From Tretioscincus oriximinensis (Eukaryota > Chordata > Lepidosauria > Squamata > Gymnophthalmidae), in assembly GCA_022410635.1 (NCBI GenBank), contig JAJVDF010000234.1, forward strand, positions 721,191 to 785,190: DNA of 64,000 nucleotides, in the 5' to 3' direction. Below the pieces are notes generated by a model. It was not told where the DNA came from. It was given only the letters and a program-made list of their open reading frames with translations, and searched no databases. The translations under genes were made by a program, and so were the position numbers. This document shows, one piece after another, positions 12,201-22,400 of the stretch (position 1 is the stretch's first letter; each line of letters starts with the position of its first letter).

Positions 12201-12367
12201 CAGAAGTAATGGTAATCTTCCTGTTCTTTTTTTTACTATTATAAGATACATAATCAGCTTATAATGCAATTTGCAGCAAGGTTGTGAGATTATATTTTTC
12301 CCCTCTTTAGATGCAGGTGTCTGCACCAAACCCTGATGATCCTGAGGATTTTCCTGCTTTAGCTTAA
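64..12367 (+). CDS. HABP4: HABP4 (Ki-1/57), 3' half: five exons joined 64-135, 1999-2082, 8902-9070, 12032-12211, 12311-12367
   Basis: Hyaluronan-binding protein 4 / Ki-1/57 is a paralogue of SERBP1. The family binds RNA and hyaluronan, shuttles between nucleus and cytoplasm, and sits on inactive ribosomes with eEF2. The visible exons encode, in order, an [10 protein letters not shown] motif, an acidic Glu-rich linker, the family core [13 protein letters not shown] followed by PEFNIRKPE, a conserved block ending [13 protein letters not shown], an RG-rich box ([10 protein letters not shown]) and the tail [11 protein letters not shown] before TAA. The wording of the core ([18 protein letters not shown]) fits HABP4 better than SERBP1, and the tail-to-tail CDC14B neighbour supports this. 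Phases agree at all four junctions (2, 2, 0, 0). The 5' exons and start codon lie to the left of the window. No frameshift or stop is seen. Identity rests on remembered family sequence, not a search. Confidence 0.93.
136..1998 (+). other. HABP4: HABP4 intron
   Basis: AT-rich intron with no gene seen. It holds an isolated GC-richer block at about 1310-1560 of unknown origin, and a short (TG)n tract near 1853-1864. The polypyrimidine tract and TTTTTGCAG at its end define the next exon. Confidence 0.7.
1999..2082 (+). CDS. HABP4: HABP4 internal exon (acidic linker)
   Basis: Acceptor TTTTTGCAG and donor GTATGG. The split Ser codon (AG|T) is completed from the previous exon. The 84-nt exon encodes [19 protein letters not shown] and further Glu/Pro-rich sequence, ending two bases into a Lys codon. 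The strongly acidic composition matches the linker in front of the MTLDEW core. Confidence 0.88.
2868..3075 (-). repeat. Degraded CR1-like LINE 3' region, antisense
   Basis: Diverged version of the sequence seen clearly at 50.6-50.9 kb: the CTACAAATGGCATTT segment, then a match to TCCATCCTAGTATC..., then AAAGCTATCAAGGCT. It has many substitutions and small indels, so it is old. Confidence 0.45.
3080..4030 (-). repeat. Old antisense L2 copy interrupted by another LINE
   Basis: Two blocks align by eye with consecutive parts of the good L2 copy at 47.1-47.3 kb. Block 3140-3210 corresponds to the stretch with AATTGGGCTCGGAAGC, and block 3915-4010 to the stretch with TTTTGCACCAG through TTACAGTAGTCC. 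The roughly 640 bp between them are unrelated to L2 and appear to be a later insertion. Confidence 0.5.
3265..3900 (-). mobile_element. LINE ORF2 C-terminal fragment with zinc-knuckle motif, nested in old L2
   Basis: Minus-strand reading gives [20 protein letters not shown], the Cys/His pattern found near the C-terminus of several non-LTR reverse transcriptases, and a neighbouring 61-codon open stretch (3704-3889) in another frame. The copy is frameshifted and truncated. I cannot name the clade. Confidence 0.45.
5605..5761. mobile_element. hAT-type MITE with perfect 52-bp terminal inverted repeats
   Basis: The element starts CAGAGATGTCAAAC and ends with its exact complement. The first and last 52 bp are identical as inverted repeats, with a loop of about 53 bp. 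It is flanked by an exact 8-bp direct repeat, TACTAGGC (5597-5604 and 5762-5769), the target-site length of hAT transposons. The element has no coding capacity. Arms without mismatches suggest recent insertion or gene conversion. Confidence 0.88.
5812..6236 (+). mobile_element. Dimeric tRNA-derived SINE (Sauria-type)
   Basis: The first unit (5812-6005) has a pol III A box in TGGTGTAGTGGTTA and a B box GGTTCGATTCC, but lacks a 3' tail. A second unit starts at about 6011, with GGTTCAATTCC as B box, and continues into the tail GGCCGCCCTGAGACC...GGGCGGGATATAAGT and (AAAT)n. Each has the body CTCTCAGNCCCACCTACTTC. The first unit also carries an internal duplication of GGACTCTTATCTAG. Confidence 0.8.
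6340..7100 (-). repeat. Degraded CR1-like LINE, antisense
   Basis: The order of recognisable islands matches an antisense CR1-type 3' region: CCATGCATAATTTTAT, TTTTTGTTGCCATCTTTT, then AACTTATTTACATTGAACAG and TCCTTTGGAGCGTTTC. Compare the better copy at 50.8-51.35 kb for the first two islands. Heavily mutated. Confidence 0.5.
8274..8436 (-). repeat. CR1 LINE 3' end
   Basis: Begins with the CR1 terminal octamer repeat read antisense (AGAATCATAGAATTAAAG), then GTTGGAAGGGACCTCCAGGG and the 3' body with TCATTAAACCATCCCAGACAG. 5'-truncated. Confidence 0.85.
8902..9070 (+). CDS. HABP4: HABP4 internal exon (MTLDEWK core)
   Basis: Acceptor CCCTTAG, donor GTAAGT. The 169-nt exon completes a Lys codon and ends at a codon boundary (...SKYRDG). 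It encodes [22 protein letters not shown] and [11 protein letters not shown], the most conserved block of the HABP4/SERBP1 family and the best anchor for the identification. Confidence 0.95.
9188..9300. repeat. (TAC)n microsatellite joined to CR1 3' tail
   Basis: About 50 bp of TAC/ACT units (9188-9240), immediately followed by an antisense CR1 3' terminus (ATAGAATCATAGTTGGAAGG to CCAACTCCCTGCTCAAT). The microsatellite sits where the CR1 terminal repeat would be. Confidence 0.8.
9600..9690 (+). repeat. SINE 3' tail fragment
   Basis: GTAAGCTGCTCTGAGTCCCT followed by GAGAAGGGCGGGGCATAAAA resembles the 3' part of squamate tRNA-SINEs (compare the degraded copy at 60.0 kb). No tRNA head is seen directly upstream. 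Confidence 0.5.
10249..10618 (-). repeat. CR1 LINE 3' region
   Basis: Antisense CR1 3' end: the TAGAATCATAGAATTATAGAG terminus region, then CATTAAACCATCCCAGACAG, and onward into sequence corresponding to the end of ORF2 and 3' UTR (CTGACTGTTAGAAGG..., CAGTCTAAACATCCC). Longer than the copy at 8.27 kb. Confidence 0.8.
12032..12211 (+). CDS. HABP4: HABP4 internal exon (conserved block and RG box)
   Basis: Acceptor TTCTTCTACAG, donor GTAATC. The 180-nt exon is in phase 0 at both ends. It encodes [20 protein letters not shown], then [20 protein letters not shown] and a basic stretch up to PEVM. The Arg-Gly box is the likely RNA-binding and methylation region. Confidence 0.94.
12311..12367 (+). 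CDS. HABP4: HABP4 terminal coding exon
   Basis: Acceptor CCCTCTTTAG. It encodes [18 protein letters not shown] and then TAA at 12365-12367. The [10 protein letters not shown] ending is the family signature. Confidence 0.93.
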   Translation: MQVSAPNPDDPEDFPALA

Positions 12368-12775
12368 GAGGACCAACAAATGACACCTCAGAAATGAAGA
12401 TACTGGCTCTCTGCTGCTGTAGAAAAGACTCATCCAAGTCTACAGAGAGAAATGACTTTTCTGTGTGAATATTGCACTCCTATTAAGAGCCTAAACGGAT
12501 ACAATGGGGCTAGAGAACGGTCCCACTGTGTGAATTAGTTGTGTGAAGGCTTATGGTACCAACAGCAGAGATTTCTAATAAAATTCAACATGATGGTGTC
12601 AGACCGAACAGAGTGATGTATTTGTCCTTGGTGTCACAGAGGAAAGCTAAATGGGTTGATCTGTTTGGGTACTTGGTGGTTAAAAAAAGAAGCAGCTGTT
12701 TTTCTGATTACACTATGCAAGCAATTGCACAATATTGCGAGGTTGAAAAATAAATAAAACCTGCTTATTGGCTGG
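12368..12775 (+). other. HABP4: HABP4 3' UTR with poly(A) signals
   Basis: Follows the HABP4 stop codon. AATAAA occurs at 12577-12582, and an overlapping pair lies at 12749-12758 followed by a T/G-rich stretch. I place the main end at about 12.77 kb. Confidence 0.65.
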
Positions 12776-13524
12776 GATGCAAGACGCTGTTTTTCATTGT
12801 GAATTTTTGAAATTAACTGTCCATGTTATAAACTGCAAATCACTTGGTTCTGCCGAGTCTCTTGGAAGTATGAGCTATAGGACAGCCAATGTAATTTTGA
12901 TAGAAATTATAGTTCTATTTATGTGGTCGACACTGGAGTAACCATCCCAGCCATCCCTACAGTTGAACTAGTGAGGAATTTTTGTCCATTACTATTCCTA
13001 GAAAAAAGTGTGACTGGAGGGGGGAGCCAATACGGAAGGTATGTGCCCTCAGCTAGCTGTACATTGTGTTGCATCTTGCTTTATTTAAAAAAACATAAGG
13101 AAAATTGAATGGCAGGTTCAGTTTGTGTGAGGCTATGAAATTTCTGGTTGCTACATTTTCAGCATTTATAAGTGGAATATAAAATACTTCATCATAGCCA
13201 GAGTATTCAGATATATTCTTTTTTTACATATGAATGGGAACCCATTTGTTGTCATCGTAAAGCTGCATCCAGACGTTAATAGGGTGAGTATATGGGGCAA
13301 TTGTCACACAGGATTGCAGAGATCCAGCAGTGATAGTGCAAACAGGTACAGATCATCCGTCACAAGCATGAAACTACAGAACTTTTTCCCGCAAAGACAA
13401 GGGATGTATCTGTGCGTGTGGGCAGCCAGAATGCATTCGTCCTATATAGCATAGTGTGTCTTAATATACCACAAAAGTTAATAGTCTGGAGGGAGCCTGA
13501 GTTAAAACACAACTCTTAGTTATG
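12776..13524. other. Intergenic gap between convergent HABP4 and CDC14B
   Basis: About 0.75 kb between the presumed poly(A) sites of the two tail-to-tail genes. I see no exon or clear repeat here. Confidence 0.5.
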
Positions 13525-16428
13525 GAGCCTCATAATTAACATACTTTATTTGCACAGTTGTTTCACAAGTTTACCAATATTTATATAATCATATTATATT
13601 GATTTCATAAGAAATACATACTATGAAATTACATATCCCAGTATTAAGTTTGTCTTTAAAATACACTTAGCAAAATAAACTTCCAATCTGTTTCATGTTT
13701 TAAAATACTAATTTTTTTTTAAAAAAATAGTACTGATTACACCACATTCTAGGAACAACAGTCTGTACAAGAGTTACAAGGCAGCATTATACAAAAGCTA
13801 TTAGACAACGGAATGAAGAACTACAAATGTCAATGCTAAAACTGAAAAAAGTTTTATTTTTATCCAGTTTTCAGGCAGAACAAGGGCTAGTTTACTGTGA
13901 CGGGTTAAATGCCTGAGAGCAACTTCACCTAAGTTTGGGAAGCGCACTGTAGTGTGGGTTTAGTTAAGGGACCACATTAAAGTCCAAAATGCCACACATT
14001 TGCCATCAGGTGCTGATTGTAGACCAGAGCAAACTGAAAATACCAGGAAAACTCTTTTATGAAATTCAAAAATATGAAACATATTTTTCAAATGTGTTAT
14101 CTGCAGCTACCTAATAGAGGTATTTTTCCTTAAAAATATTCAAGTTATTCTGATCCCACAATCAGATTATTGTCTACCAAAGGGCTTTCACCAACACTGC
14201 TGGTGTATCACAAAGGGATCAGAAAGTGTGCCTCTGTTGTATGCCCATGTGCTGCAAAGTTTAAAACTAATTTTAAGAAGCAAAAAACTCTTTGACAGTC
14301 TTTCAGTTTGGTGCAAGGGTTTGGTCAACTTCTAAGCAGGAGGCCTTCTGGAGGTATTCAATGACCTGATGTAGCATAAATGAGTTTAAGGTATACAAAA
14401 CAGTGTGAACAGGCTTTTATAGTAATATGAACCTGCCCAAATGCTGGTTGCCTCCAAAAAGTATACTTTGACAGCAGCACAAATTAATTTGTTTACATAA
14501 GAATTGGCTACCAAAGAGGTTTCCGTGGACTGCAGGCAGTTTGGGAGAAATCTCTTCAAGCCTTTAATCTTTCAAAGTAAGTAGTTCACCAGCAGATTTA
14601 TACTAAAAACAAACTGTTAAACTTACGTTTGTAAAAAACGAAATTTTGGGTAAACAGACTTCTTAAATTTTACCATAAACAACTACTGCAATAATGTATG
14701 CTTTGAATTTTTAAAATAAAAACAATCTTATGTAAATTGTGCAGGTAGCACAATTTTTTAAAAACAGGACATATTTTATTTCCTGCTATAGGAAAGCAAC
14801 CACCTTTTAACTTTTCCAACCAATAATGCTCATAAGAATGGTAGCTGTTAACTTGCTAACTAAAACGTCACGTACAAAAAAAATTATTGCGGTAGAAATT
14901 GTAAAACAAAATTTAATTTCTTTAAATGAAATATTCCCTTGAAGACAAGAATTTTTTTTTTTGCAAACCTGGCATGCCTTAAGACCATATGAGGAGCCCT
15001 GCTGAATCGGGCCAGAGATCATCTAGTCCAGCCTTCTGTCACACACAGTGACCCACCAATTGCACGTGGGCAGTCTGAAACAGGAGGAGGCAAAACCTTC
15101 AATTGTTCTCGATGCCTGCAAATGGTATTTCAGGAATCCTGCCTGTTGCCCCATCTCAGAGGCAGCATCAAGACATCCTCCTAGTAGCTATTTATACCCT
15201 TGATGTCCATGAACATGTCTTGATCTTCTCTTAAAACTATCCAGGCTGCTAGCTACCACCACTTCATCTGGAAGTAAATTACGAAGGCCGATGACCCTCT
15301 GGGTGAAAAAATACTTTCTCTTGCCTATCTTAATTCATCACTAGAAGAGTTCTGTTTTCCCTAGTGATAGGAAATCGTCTACCTGCTACTGCCCATTTTA
15401 TCAGACATAGCTGCAAAGCAGTTCTGAGTCATCCTTCTAAGCCATGCTTCAAAGGAAGGGATACTCCCAAATTAATTCACTTCCAAAGCACTGGAAGATT
15501 ATGCTAAGGCTGTGCCTCCACATGGCTTTCAAATCGGCTTGGAGATGCACTGAAGTAACTTCATTCCCCCTCCAGGTCATGAAATGGTCAGTGTTAAGAG
15601 AAGAAAGGTGTTTCTTGCATAGTGAGCTTGACCTAGAAATGTGGCAGCACTGTGTGCAGAAGGCAAGGAAGTCCTCTGAGCACAAGTGTTTTGATTTCAG
15701 TATAGCAGCCACGGGGATGATAGAGGATCTTTGGGATCCTTTCCCAGGGTTGGCTAAAACCAGGTAAGACCTGTCAGGAAACCTAATTGAGCAATGTGAC
15801 TGGCACAGTGGAGAACCTTCCACACTCTAAAGTCTCTTTGCTTTGATGTCTCATCAGCATCAGTTGACCTGGATTCCAAAAGACTTGTATTGACTGGTAT
15901 CACAGACATTCAAACTATGTTGCAGTCAGAAATGAAAACCATTAAATAAAGCACTTTGGTATAAAGTAATTCATGAGCCAGTTAAATTCCTAACAGAACA
16001 GACTTAGCAAAAACAAGAAAAAAAAATCTCAACTCTTCTTCATTAGAAGAGATCATCAGATTGGAATGACAAGTACAAGTTTTCAAATAGCTAAAATATT
16101 CCATTTACAAGCATTTATTTGCAATGGACAGAAGCCGAGCGATTGGCATCGCGTACTGTATATATACCCTGTACAGAGGACAAAGCTTTCGTTGTAACAA
16201 TTATATAGACATAAAGCTAAAATTTACAGACTTTTTATCCTTTACACTTGAGAATATTAAATTATCAAAAATCTTGTACTTTACAATAATTTATCATTCT
16301 TACTATCCAAAGTTAGAATAGAGCACTCCTTAAAATAAAAATAAACCATTTAAAGTTGCTTTTCATTAGTTTAATTTCACAGAAATGTCTCGTTACAGCC
16401 TCTGCATTCTCTCTGCCTTTCCACTTGC
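13525..16428 (-). other. CDC14B: CDC14B 3' UTR (extent uncertain)
   Basis: Lies downstream of the CDC14B stop at 16429. On the minus strand AATAAA occurs at 16114-16119 (proximal), 14775-14780, 13853-13858 and 13545-13550 (distal). The AT-rich sequence between them is compatible with a long 3' UTR. A CR1-like copy sits inside at 14983-15400. RNA data would decide which site is used. Confidence 0.45.
14983..15400 (-). repeat. CR1-like LINE 3' region inside the CDC14B 3' UTR region
   Basis: Same family as 50.5-51.35 kb: it covers GCCCTGCTGAATCGGGCC, the TCTAGTCCAGCCTTCTGTC part, TGCAAATGGTATTTCAGGA and CCGATGACCCTCTGGGTGAA. The terminal repeat is partly lost (ACCATATGAGGAGCC). Confidence 0.75.
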
Positions 16429-16465
16429 TCAACGCAATACATTCCTGGTTCGTGGGTTAGGAGCA
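16429..16465 (-). CDS. CDC14B: CDC14B terminal coding exon (RNVLR stop)
   Basis: Acceptor ATCGTTCCAG. It completes Thr, encodes [11 protein letters not shown], and stops with TGA at 16431-16429. The RT-x-VLR ending and phase match the end of mammalian CDC14B (RTKTVLR from memory). 8.7 kb from the previous exon. Confidence 0.85.
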
Positions 16466-19400
16466 CTGGAACGATAAAAAAGTAAAGTTTGTATGGCATC
16501 AGATATAGATTTCTGGGCAAAAATCAACAGTACAGTCATTATTGCTAATTCAGATTAAGTAAGGAAATTAAAATAAGGGGCTGAGTGACTGGGTAGAAGA
16601 GACCCAAACAAGGAAGAGTTTAGAAAAGAAAAGTCTATAGTCAAGAAGGTCTGAGATTACACGCATTGGGAGAGGAAGAAGCTCAAGTTCATAGAGGAAA
16701 AAGCAGGTTCAAAGTACCATAAGCGCATCTGCTGTAAAGCATCCCTTTTCCTTCTTTCCCTTTGAGGCATCATACTGTGGGAAAAGTAGAGAAGAAATAT
16801 TGGTTCAAAACTAGATAGGATTTTATGCATTCATGCATCAAAAATGATCACTTTTGTCATTCAGCTCTGTTTGTGTGGGTAGCCAAAGTTAGGAACCAGA
16901 CGGGAGCCCTTAAAATAAAAAGGGGAAGTGCAGTAGTGTGAAAATACAAACTTATGAGAGGTAAAAAATAGTATTTCCTATGATTTAATGAATGGGATAG
17001 ACTTACTGTGTACTTGCTCCTATTCGTCAAGTCTTTTAAAATCCATCCTTTCTCCTCTGATCGTGTCAATATTATCTCGCTCCCTATAACTGCTAACTGT
17101 AGCAACAAGGCATGACTCTGATTTGTAGTTTGGGTTTCCAGCCATTTTCAAGAGAAAGAGGGGAGGGAGTTACTTAAGCACTCTTGAACACTGTGTCCCA
17201 TGAGCCTAAGATCCGATTTAAGCACTGATGTGCATCAGAGACATATAGTTTTTAAGGCACACCGTCATCGCTGCTTGTAAGTGACGTCTTTGTAGCTTGC
17301 AGCAAGCAAAGCAAGCTAAAAACGATCCTCACATGAGACTTTAGACCTTTCTGCACTGGACCTTATTCTAGAGTGCATCTTGGAACAGGAACTACCATCT
17401 TTGTCGTCCAGACTACTGCATTTATTGAGCAAAGATTGCCATAGTCTATCCCAGACAACATTCCTAGAAATAATGTAGGATAAGGCCTATTATACGAAGG
17501 CTATTACAGTGAGTTTGAGACACAAATCGGAGGCACTTCAAGTCCTGGAATGGTTTGGGTAGAGTCCAATGCAGTAACTGGCTTTAGCGCCACCTAGTGC
17601 TAGTCACAAATGCTTGCCAGCACTTGCATCTATTCTGACACAGCTTCTGGTGTAATGAAAGAAATACTGCTGAATCCAAGGGAAACAAACAAAAATAATT
17701 TTTTTTTTNNNNNNNNNNNNNNNACAGATAACTATAGAGTTTTTTCCCAGTTTAGACATCCTGGCAAAATAAAGTGACAGGAAAGCTGGAAATGAAAAAG
17801 AAGAAAGAATGTACAAGTACAGTATGTACTGCTTATTGGGATGGGAATGTTACCATTCTCTATGGGGAAAAATGCTGTTGGAACCAACTATACTGAAAGA
17901 GATCAAGGGTTTAGTGCTAATATTAAAAGCCAAGGAGATGATTTATTTTTTTCCACTTCACTTTCCAATTTTACTTCTCCAGCTGGGATGGCACTCATAA
18001 CTACAAACTTTCTTTAAAATATTTCTTTGTATCACACTGGCAAATGGTCTGATTGGAAAAAACCAATACTTTTCAGTACTGTTACTCTTTCTTCTGTGTT
18101 TATAATACAGAAGTCAGCCTGTTTCATTTCTCCCTAAGAAGTAAGACTGATTAAACTTGAGACACTGATGTTCCAATCAAGGGTTCTGATTTACTTAATG
18201 CATACATTTTTTTCAGATGGAAAACAGAATAATCAGAATGCAGGTCAGAGCCCAAACATTGTGCCTAAATAATCTGTCCTCTTATTGTCCTTCGGTTCCT
18301 GAGGCAAAAAGCAAGGCTTATGATTTCACAAACCAAGGCTGGCTGTCTCCAGATGGCACCTTAACATTCTGGAAATAAGCACTTCTGGAATAATAACCAA
18401 TTGCTCAGAAAGCTGGGCAACCATGTGGAACACATGAAATAACTAATTAAAGTTGTAGAACTGCTAACTAGGATTAAAAGAATGTTTTAATTACCGAGGG
18501 AGAAAGTTTTGTCAAACTATCAGTGTGCTGGAAAATAACTATGAACTTGAGTCACAGTTTCTGAGAAAAGAAACACAGTCCTGAAAAAACAGCTCTTCTT
18601 TTCTTCAACAAGGATTAATATGGAGTAATGTTTATTAATCCTTAGGTGCAAAAAGTTGCTTTACGCTTCTCTTTAGCTGAACGCAAAGGTGCAGAATTTG
18701 CTTTAATAGAATAAAGCAGAGTTTTTTAGAATTTTAAGTGGGAGATATTCAAGAAAAATATAATAAATATCTCAAGAAACCTGATTAAATCCAACTCTGT
18801 CCCCAAAGGGTTAATGTAGCACTGGTCAGGCACTTTTAGGGGTGCTGGAGAAGAAAAACGCAAAGCCCAAATTCACCCCAAAGTAGTTTGCATGCATTGT
18901 ATTCGGTATAAAAATACAGTTCCTTTCTTTAAATGACTGAAATTTTCTCTAAGAAACCTTAAATTGAACTGGTGAGGAATGATCTTCCAATACTATTTCC
19001 CCAAACCCCTATAGATGTTTAATACAACCAATCCTTTTATTCAATCGACACTACTATAATTATCAATATAAAAATATTAATAGTTCTAAACTCAGTTCAA
19101 AGGTGACATATGCATAGTCTTCAAAAAACATAGTACACATCATGGTATGAATTTCTCTTCCAAATGGGTTCCTCTTAACTGGAGGGGTTTTGAGTTGTCA
19201 CTTCCAAATAATGTGTTTTCGGTAACCATGTACAGAAAAATTATTAAAATTATTGCTTAATTCCTAAATTATTTAGGTGCAAAGCAGAAAAAACTTGTTT
19301 CATTTTGATGTCCTTTTTCTATAAGGGCTCTTTTTACCAGAATCTCTTTTTATCAACTCCCTGAATTTTGACAGTGGAGAATGCAGTAATGCCATACGAC

Positions 19401-22400
19401 TTGCACACTCTCATGTTTATGATNCGATTTATATCAAATATTCCAGATTTAAGTGCATGTAGCCTTATAATACACAAGCATGGATATTTTTGTGTAGGTC
19501 AGATGTTTTAGCATCCAAGGAACTGCTCTGATGCTCATGTACCCATACAGGTTCTCTTAGAACACATTCAAATCGAGAGAAAATGAAGGAGAATTCGGCA
19601 AATAGTGATCATAAACCACATTCTGCAGTGCAATGCAACAAGAAGAAGCAAAGGGGGAAAGTGACTGGAAGTACATGAATATTTGACTAATGCTACTAAT
19701 AATGCATAAAGCACTAAACTTAGGCACAGCTGCTGGATGGGGCGTCAACAACACACCTGGAGTGTGCAGGAAGCCACGGCTTAACCAAATCTACTTTGAC
19801 CACCAATTCATCAACACAGAACTAAGGTTGTCCAAAAGCTCCATTTGTGCTGTGCACATAAGAACATAAGAACAGCCATACTGGATCAGGCCACAGCCCA
19901 TCAAGTCCAGCATTCTGTGTCACACAGAGGCCCACCAGATGCACCTGGGCAATCCAAACAGAGGAAAGCAAAATATGCTCCTGTTCATGACTCCCTGCAA
20001 ATGGTATTTCAAGAGTCCTGCCTGTTGCTCCATCCNGAAGGCNACATCCAGACAACATGGAACCCGATGCCTACCTATACCTTACCAAAACAATGTTTTA
20101 ATGTGACTCTGAATTTCATTTTAGCTTCCTCCTTGCTGATTTTGGAATGCATTCAGGACAGCATTTCTCACCTTTTAAAGCTGCCTTTTCTTGCAGTAGA
20201 CCTGGTAGTTCTTTTGCTATTGGCTACACTGTCAGAAAAGGAAGATTCAGTCTGTTTAGTTTTGTGAACACTGGTTTGCAGAATGATTCTGAAAAAAGAG
20301 GAAGAATATATAAAGTAAATCGAAAAATAATATGATATACCGTGAGAAAGAATCTTAAGGAAGGTATGTAGGATCTCTGCAAATAAATGATAAAAGTTAA
20401 GGTCCTTTGTCTATTTTAGAACATTTTACACTTTGCATTTTAGTACTATGTTCGGCTCTATTCAATTTTAAGTTTTGTTTGTGAGAAGAAAAGGCAAGAT
20501 TCTTTGAAAGCATACTTAGGCTTCCTTTATGGAAGACTCAAGAGCTGTTCTTTACTGATCAGTATGCTAAACCACCACAGTGAATCAATTCTATACACTG
20601 GTCTAAAGGAAGTTCCACAACCTGCTGGAACACTCTAAACATACGGACAAAGCATAGATTATGCCAGAAATTTCCAAATGGTTATTTTACTGGGTCAATC
20701 AGTAAACTTCTCTTTTGAATAGACTTCTCTTTTGAAGCATATGGGTCTACTACAGAATGGTATCCTTGACCACAGAGGCATTATGGACTTACTATATTGA
20801 CACAACAAAGCAAACTACCACAACCAGTGAGCCTTAAGAGCTTTCACATTACTCTCCACAGATTTTGAAGCTGATGCAAGCTTTGGAGTCATTGTAGCAG
20901 GTGGTATGGGGCAGGTCATTTAAGTTCAGATGGCCATGTTGTGCTCTAGGAGCTACAGGTACCAGTGGTGTCTGTTCTAGTTGATCTGGTTCACTAAGCA
21001 TGAAAGGGCCCTAAGAATCTACATTAGTTACATCTTTGCAAGTCTTAGCAATGAACTAAAATGACCTGGAACGGATGACTCTAAATCAGTAATAATTTGC
21101 ATCCACTACTTTAGACAATATTTCTTTAGAAGGAATATTTTAACTGTTGCACTCAAGAATGACAAAAGCAGTACTGTAATAGTATTCCCCACAAATGACA
21201 GGAATATCTTTTTTCTAATCCGAGGCAAACTGTTAATCATCACATAATTTAAACACTGATTCCAAAGAGATTGAAGTTTGTTTCGTCTAGAAGATCAACA
21301 ACTTCTAATGCTAAAAAAGTCACTTTGTACATAAAGAAATCAAGTAGGAAATACAAAATAACCAGAATAACAGGCAAGTTTCAACTTGAAGTACAAAATC
21401 AAGCAGAGTAAGGAGAGTTTCTTTCAAAACGTCTGTTAGGCACTCCACTAAACCTATACGAAAGAAGTGAGCTGTAGGTGTGACCATACATAGTTAAAAA
21501 AAAGTAGATATTGAGGCAGTTCAGAAGCGACCTAGCCTGGTTCCAGTCAGCAAGAAAAAAAATGCAGATTCTTTTTACGATCCCACAATTGCTTCTCAAC
21601 AACAGTATCAGATGGCAGTTGAAACTAAATGACAGGTCCAGGCCTTTACCTGTCTGGGTGCTGGGCACTTCTGGAATTTTAATAGCACGAACGTCTCGTG
21701 ATTGCACAAGCAACGGCTCCCACGTTTGTTTGATAGCAATTCCTGCCCCTGTACTTTCATAGTGATCATTTTCTACAAAATCAATCCCAGAAACAAGCAG
21801 CCAGAGAGATAAGCCATATTGCAGAAGTTCTTTTCTTCAGAATAGCAATATTCTAGGATTTCAACCATATATCCCCAAAACTACATTGGGATTTCCAGGG
21901 ATATGTGTTGCAATTCCAACACAGTGCTGGTAAAATCCTACATTTGAGTCCTTTCTGGAAGCAGTTTTTTTTATGCACTTGGCCTCATTCTGTGTGCTGA
22001 TGCAGACTATGGCAAGTCAGTCCCAGAAAGGACCTAAGGTTGTTTGGAAGCAATTATTTTGTTGTTCTTGTTGTACATGTGAACGCAATTTGTATTTTTT
22101 CAAGTGACTGATGGCTGCTGTAAGAGCAGAAGTACAAGTTTTCAATCACACTATGATCAAATAATTAAAACTTTTACCATTATTTTTAAAACAAAGGATA
22201 TAGAGCCCTGGTTCCCAACGTGGGGCGCATGCCCCANAGGGGGGCAATTTGAGAATTTGCAAACTTGTTTAGATCAATTTGCAAGCTTGTTTAGATCAAG
22301 TTAATGGCCTTTTAGGCTTCCTCCATGTGAATAGGAGTTCACTCTTTGGTAGGGTTGCCATACGTCCCGGTAAACCGGGACAAACCCGGTTTTGGGGACT

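Noticed and set aside
64..12367. SERBP1 instead of HABP4
   Set aside because: The paralogues are close, but the [12 protein letters not shown]...[12 protein letters not shown] wording and the CDC14B neighbour fit HABP4.
15449..15823. Opposite-strand open frames of 107 and 124 codons in the CDC14B 3' UTR region
   Set aside because: Mirror frames on both strands without domain or splice signals; the location within a 3' UTR makes coding unlikely.
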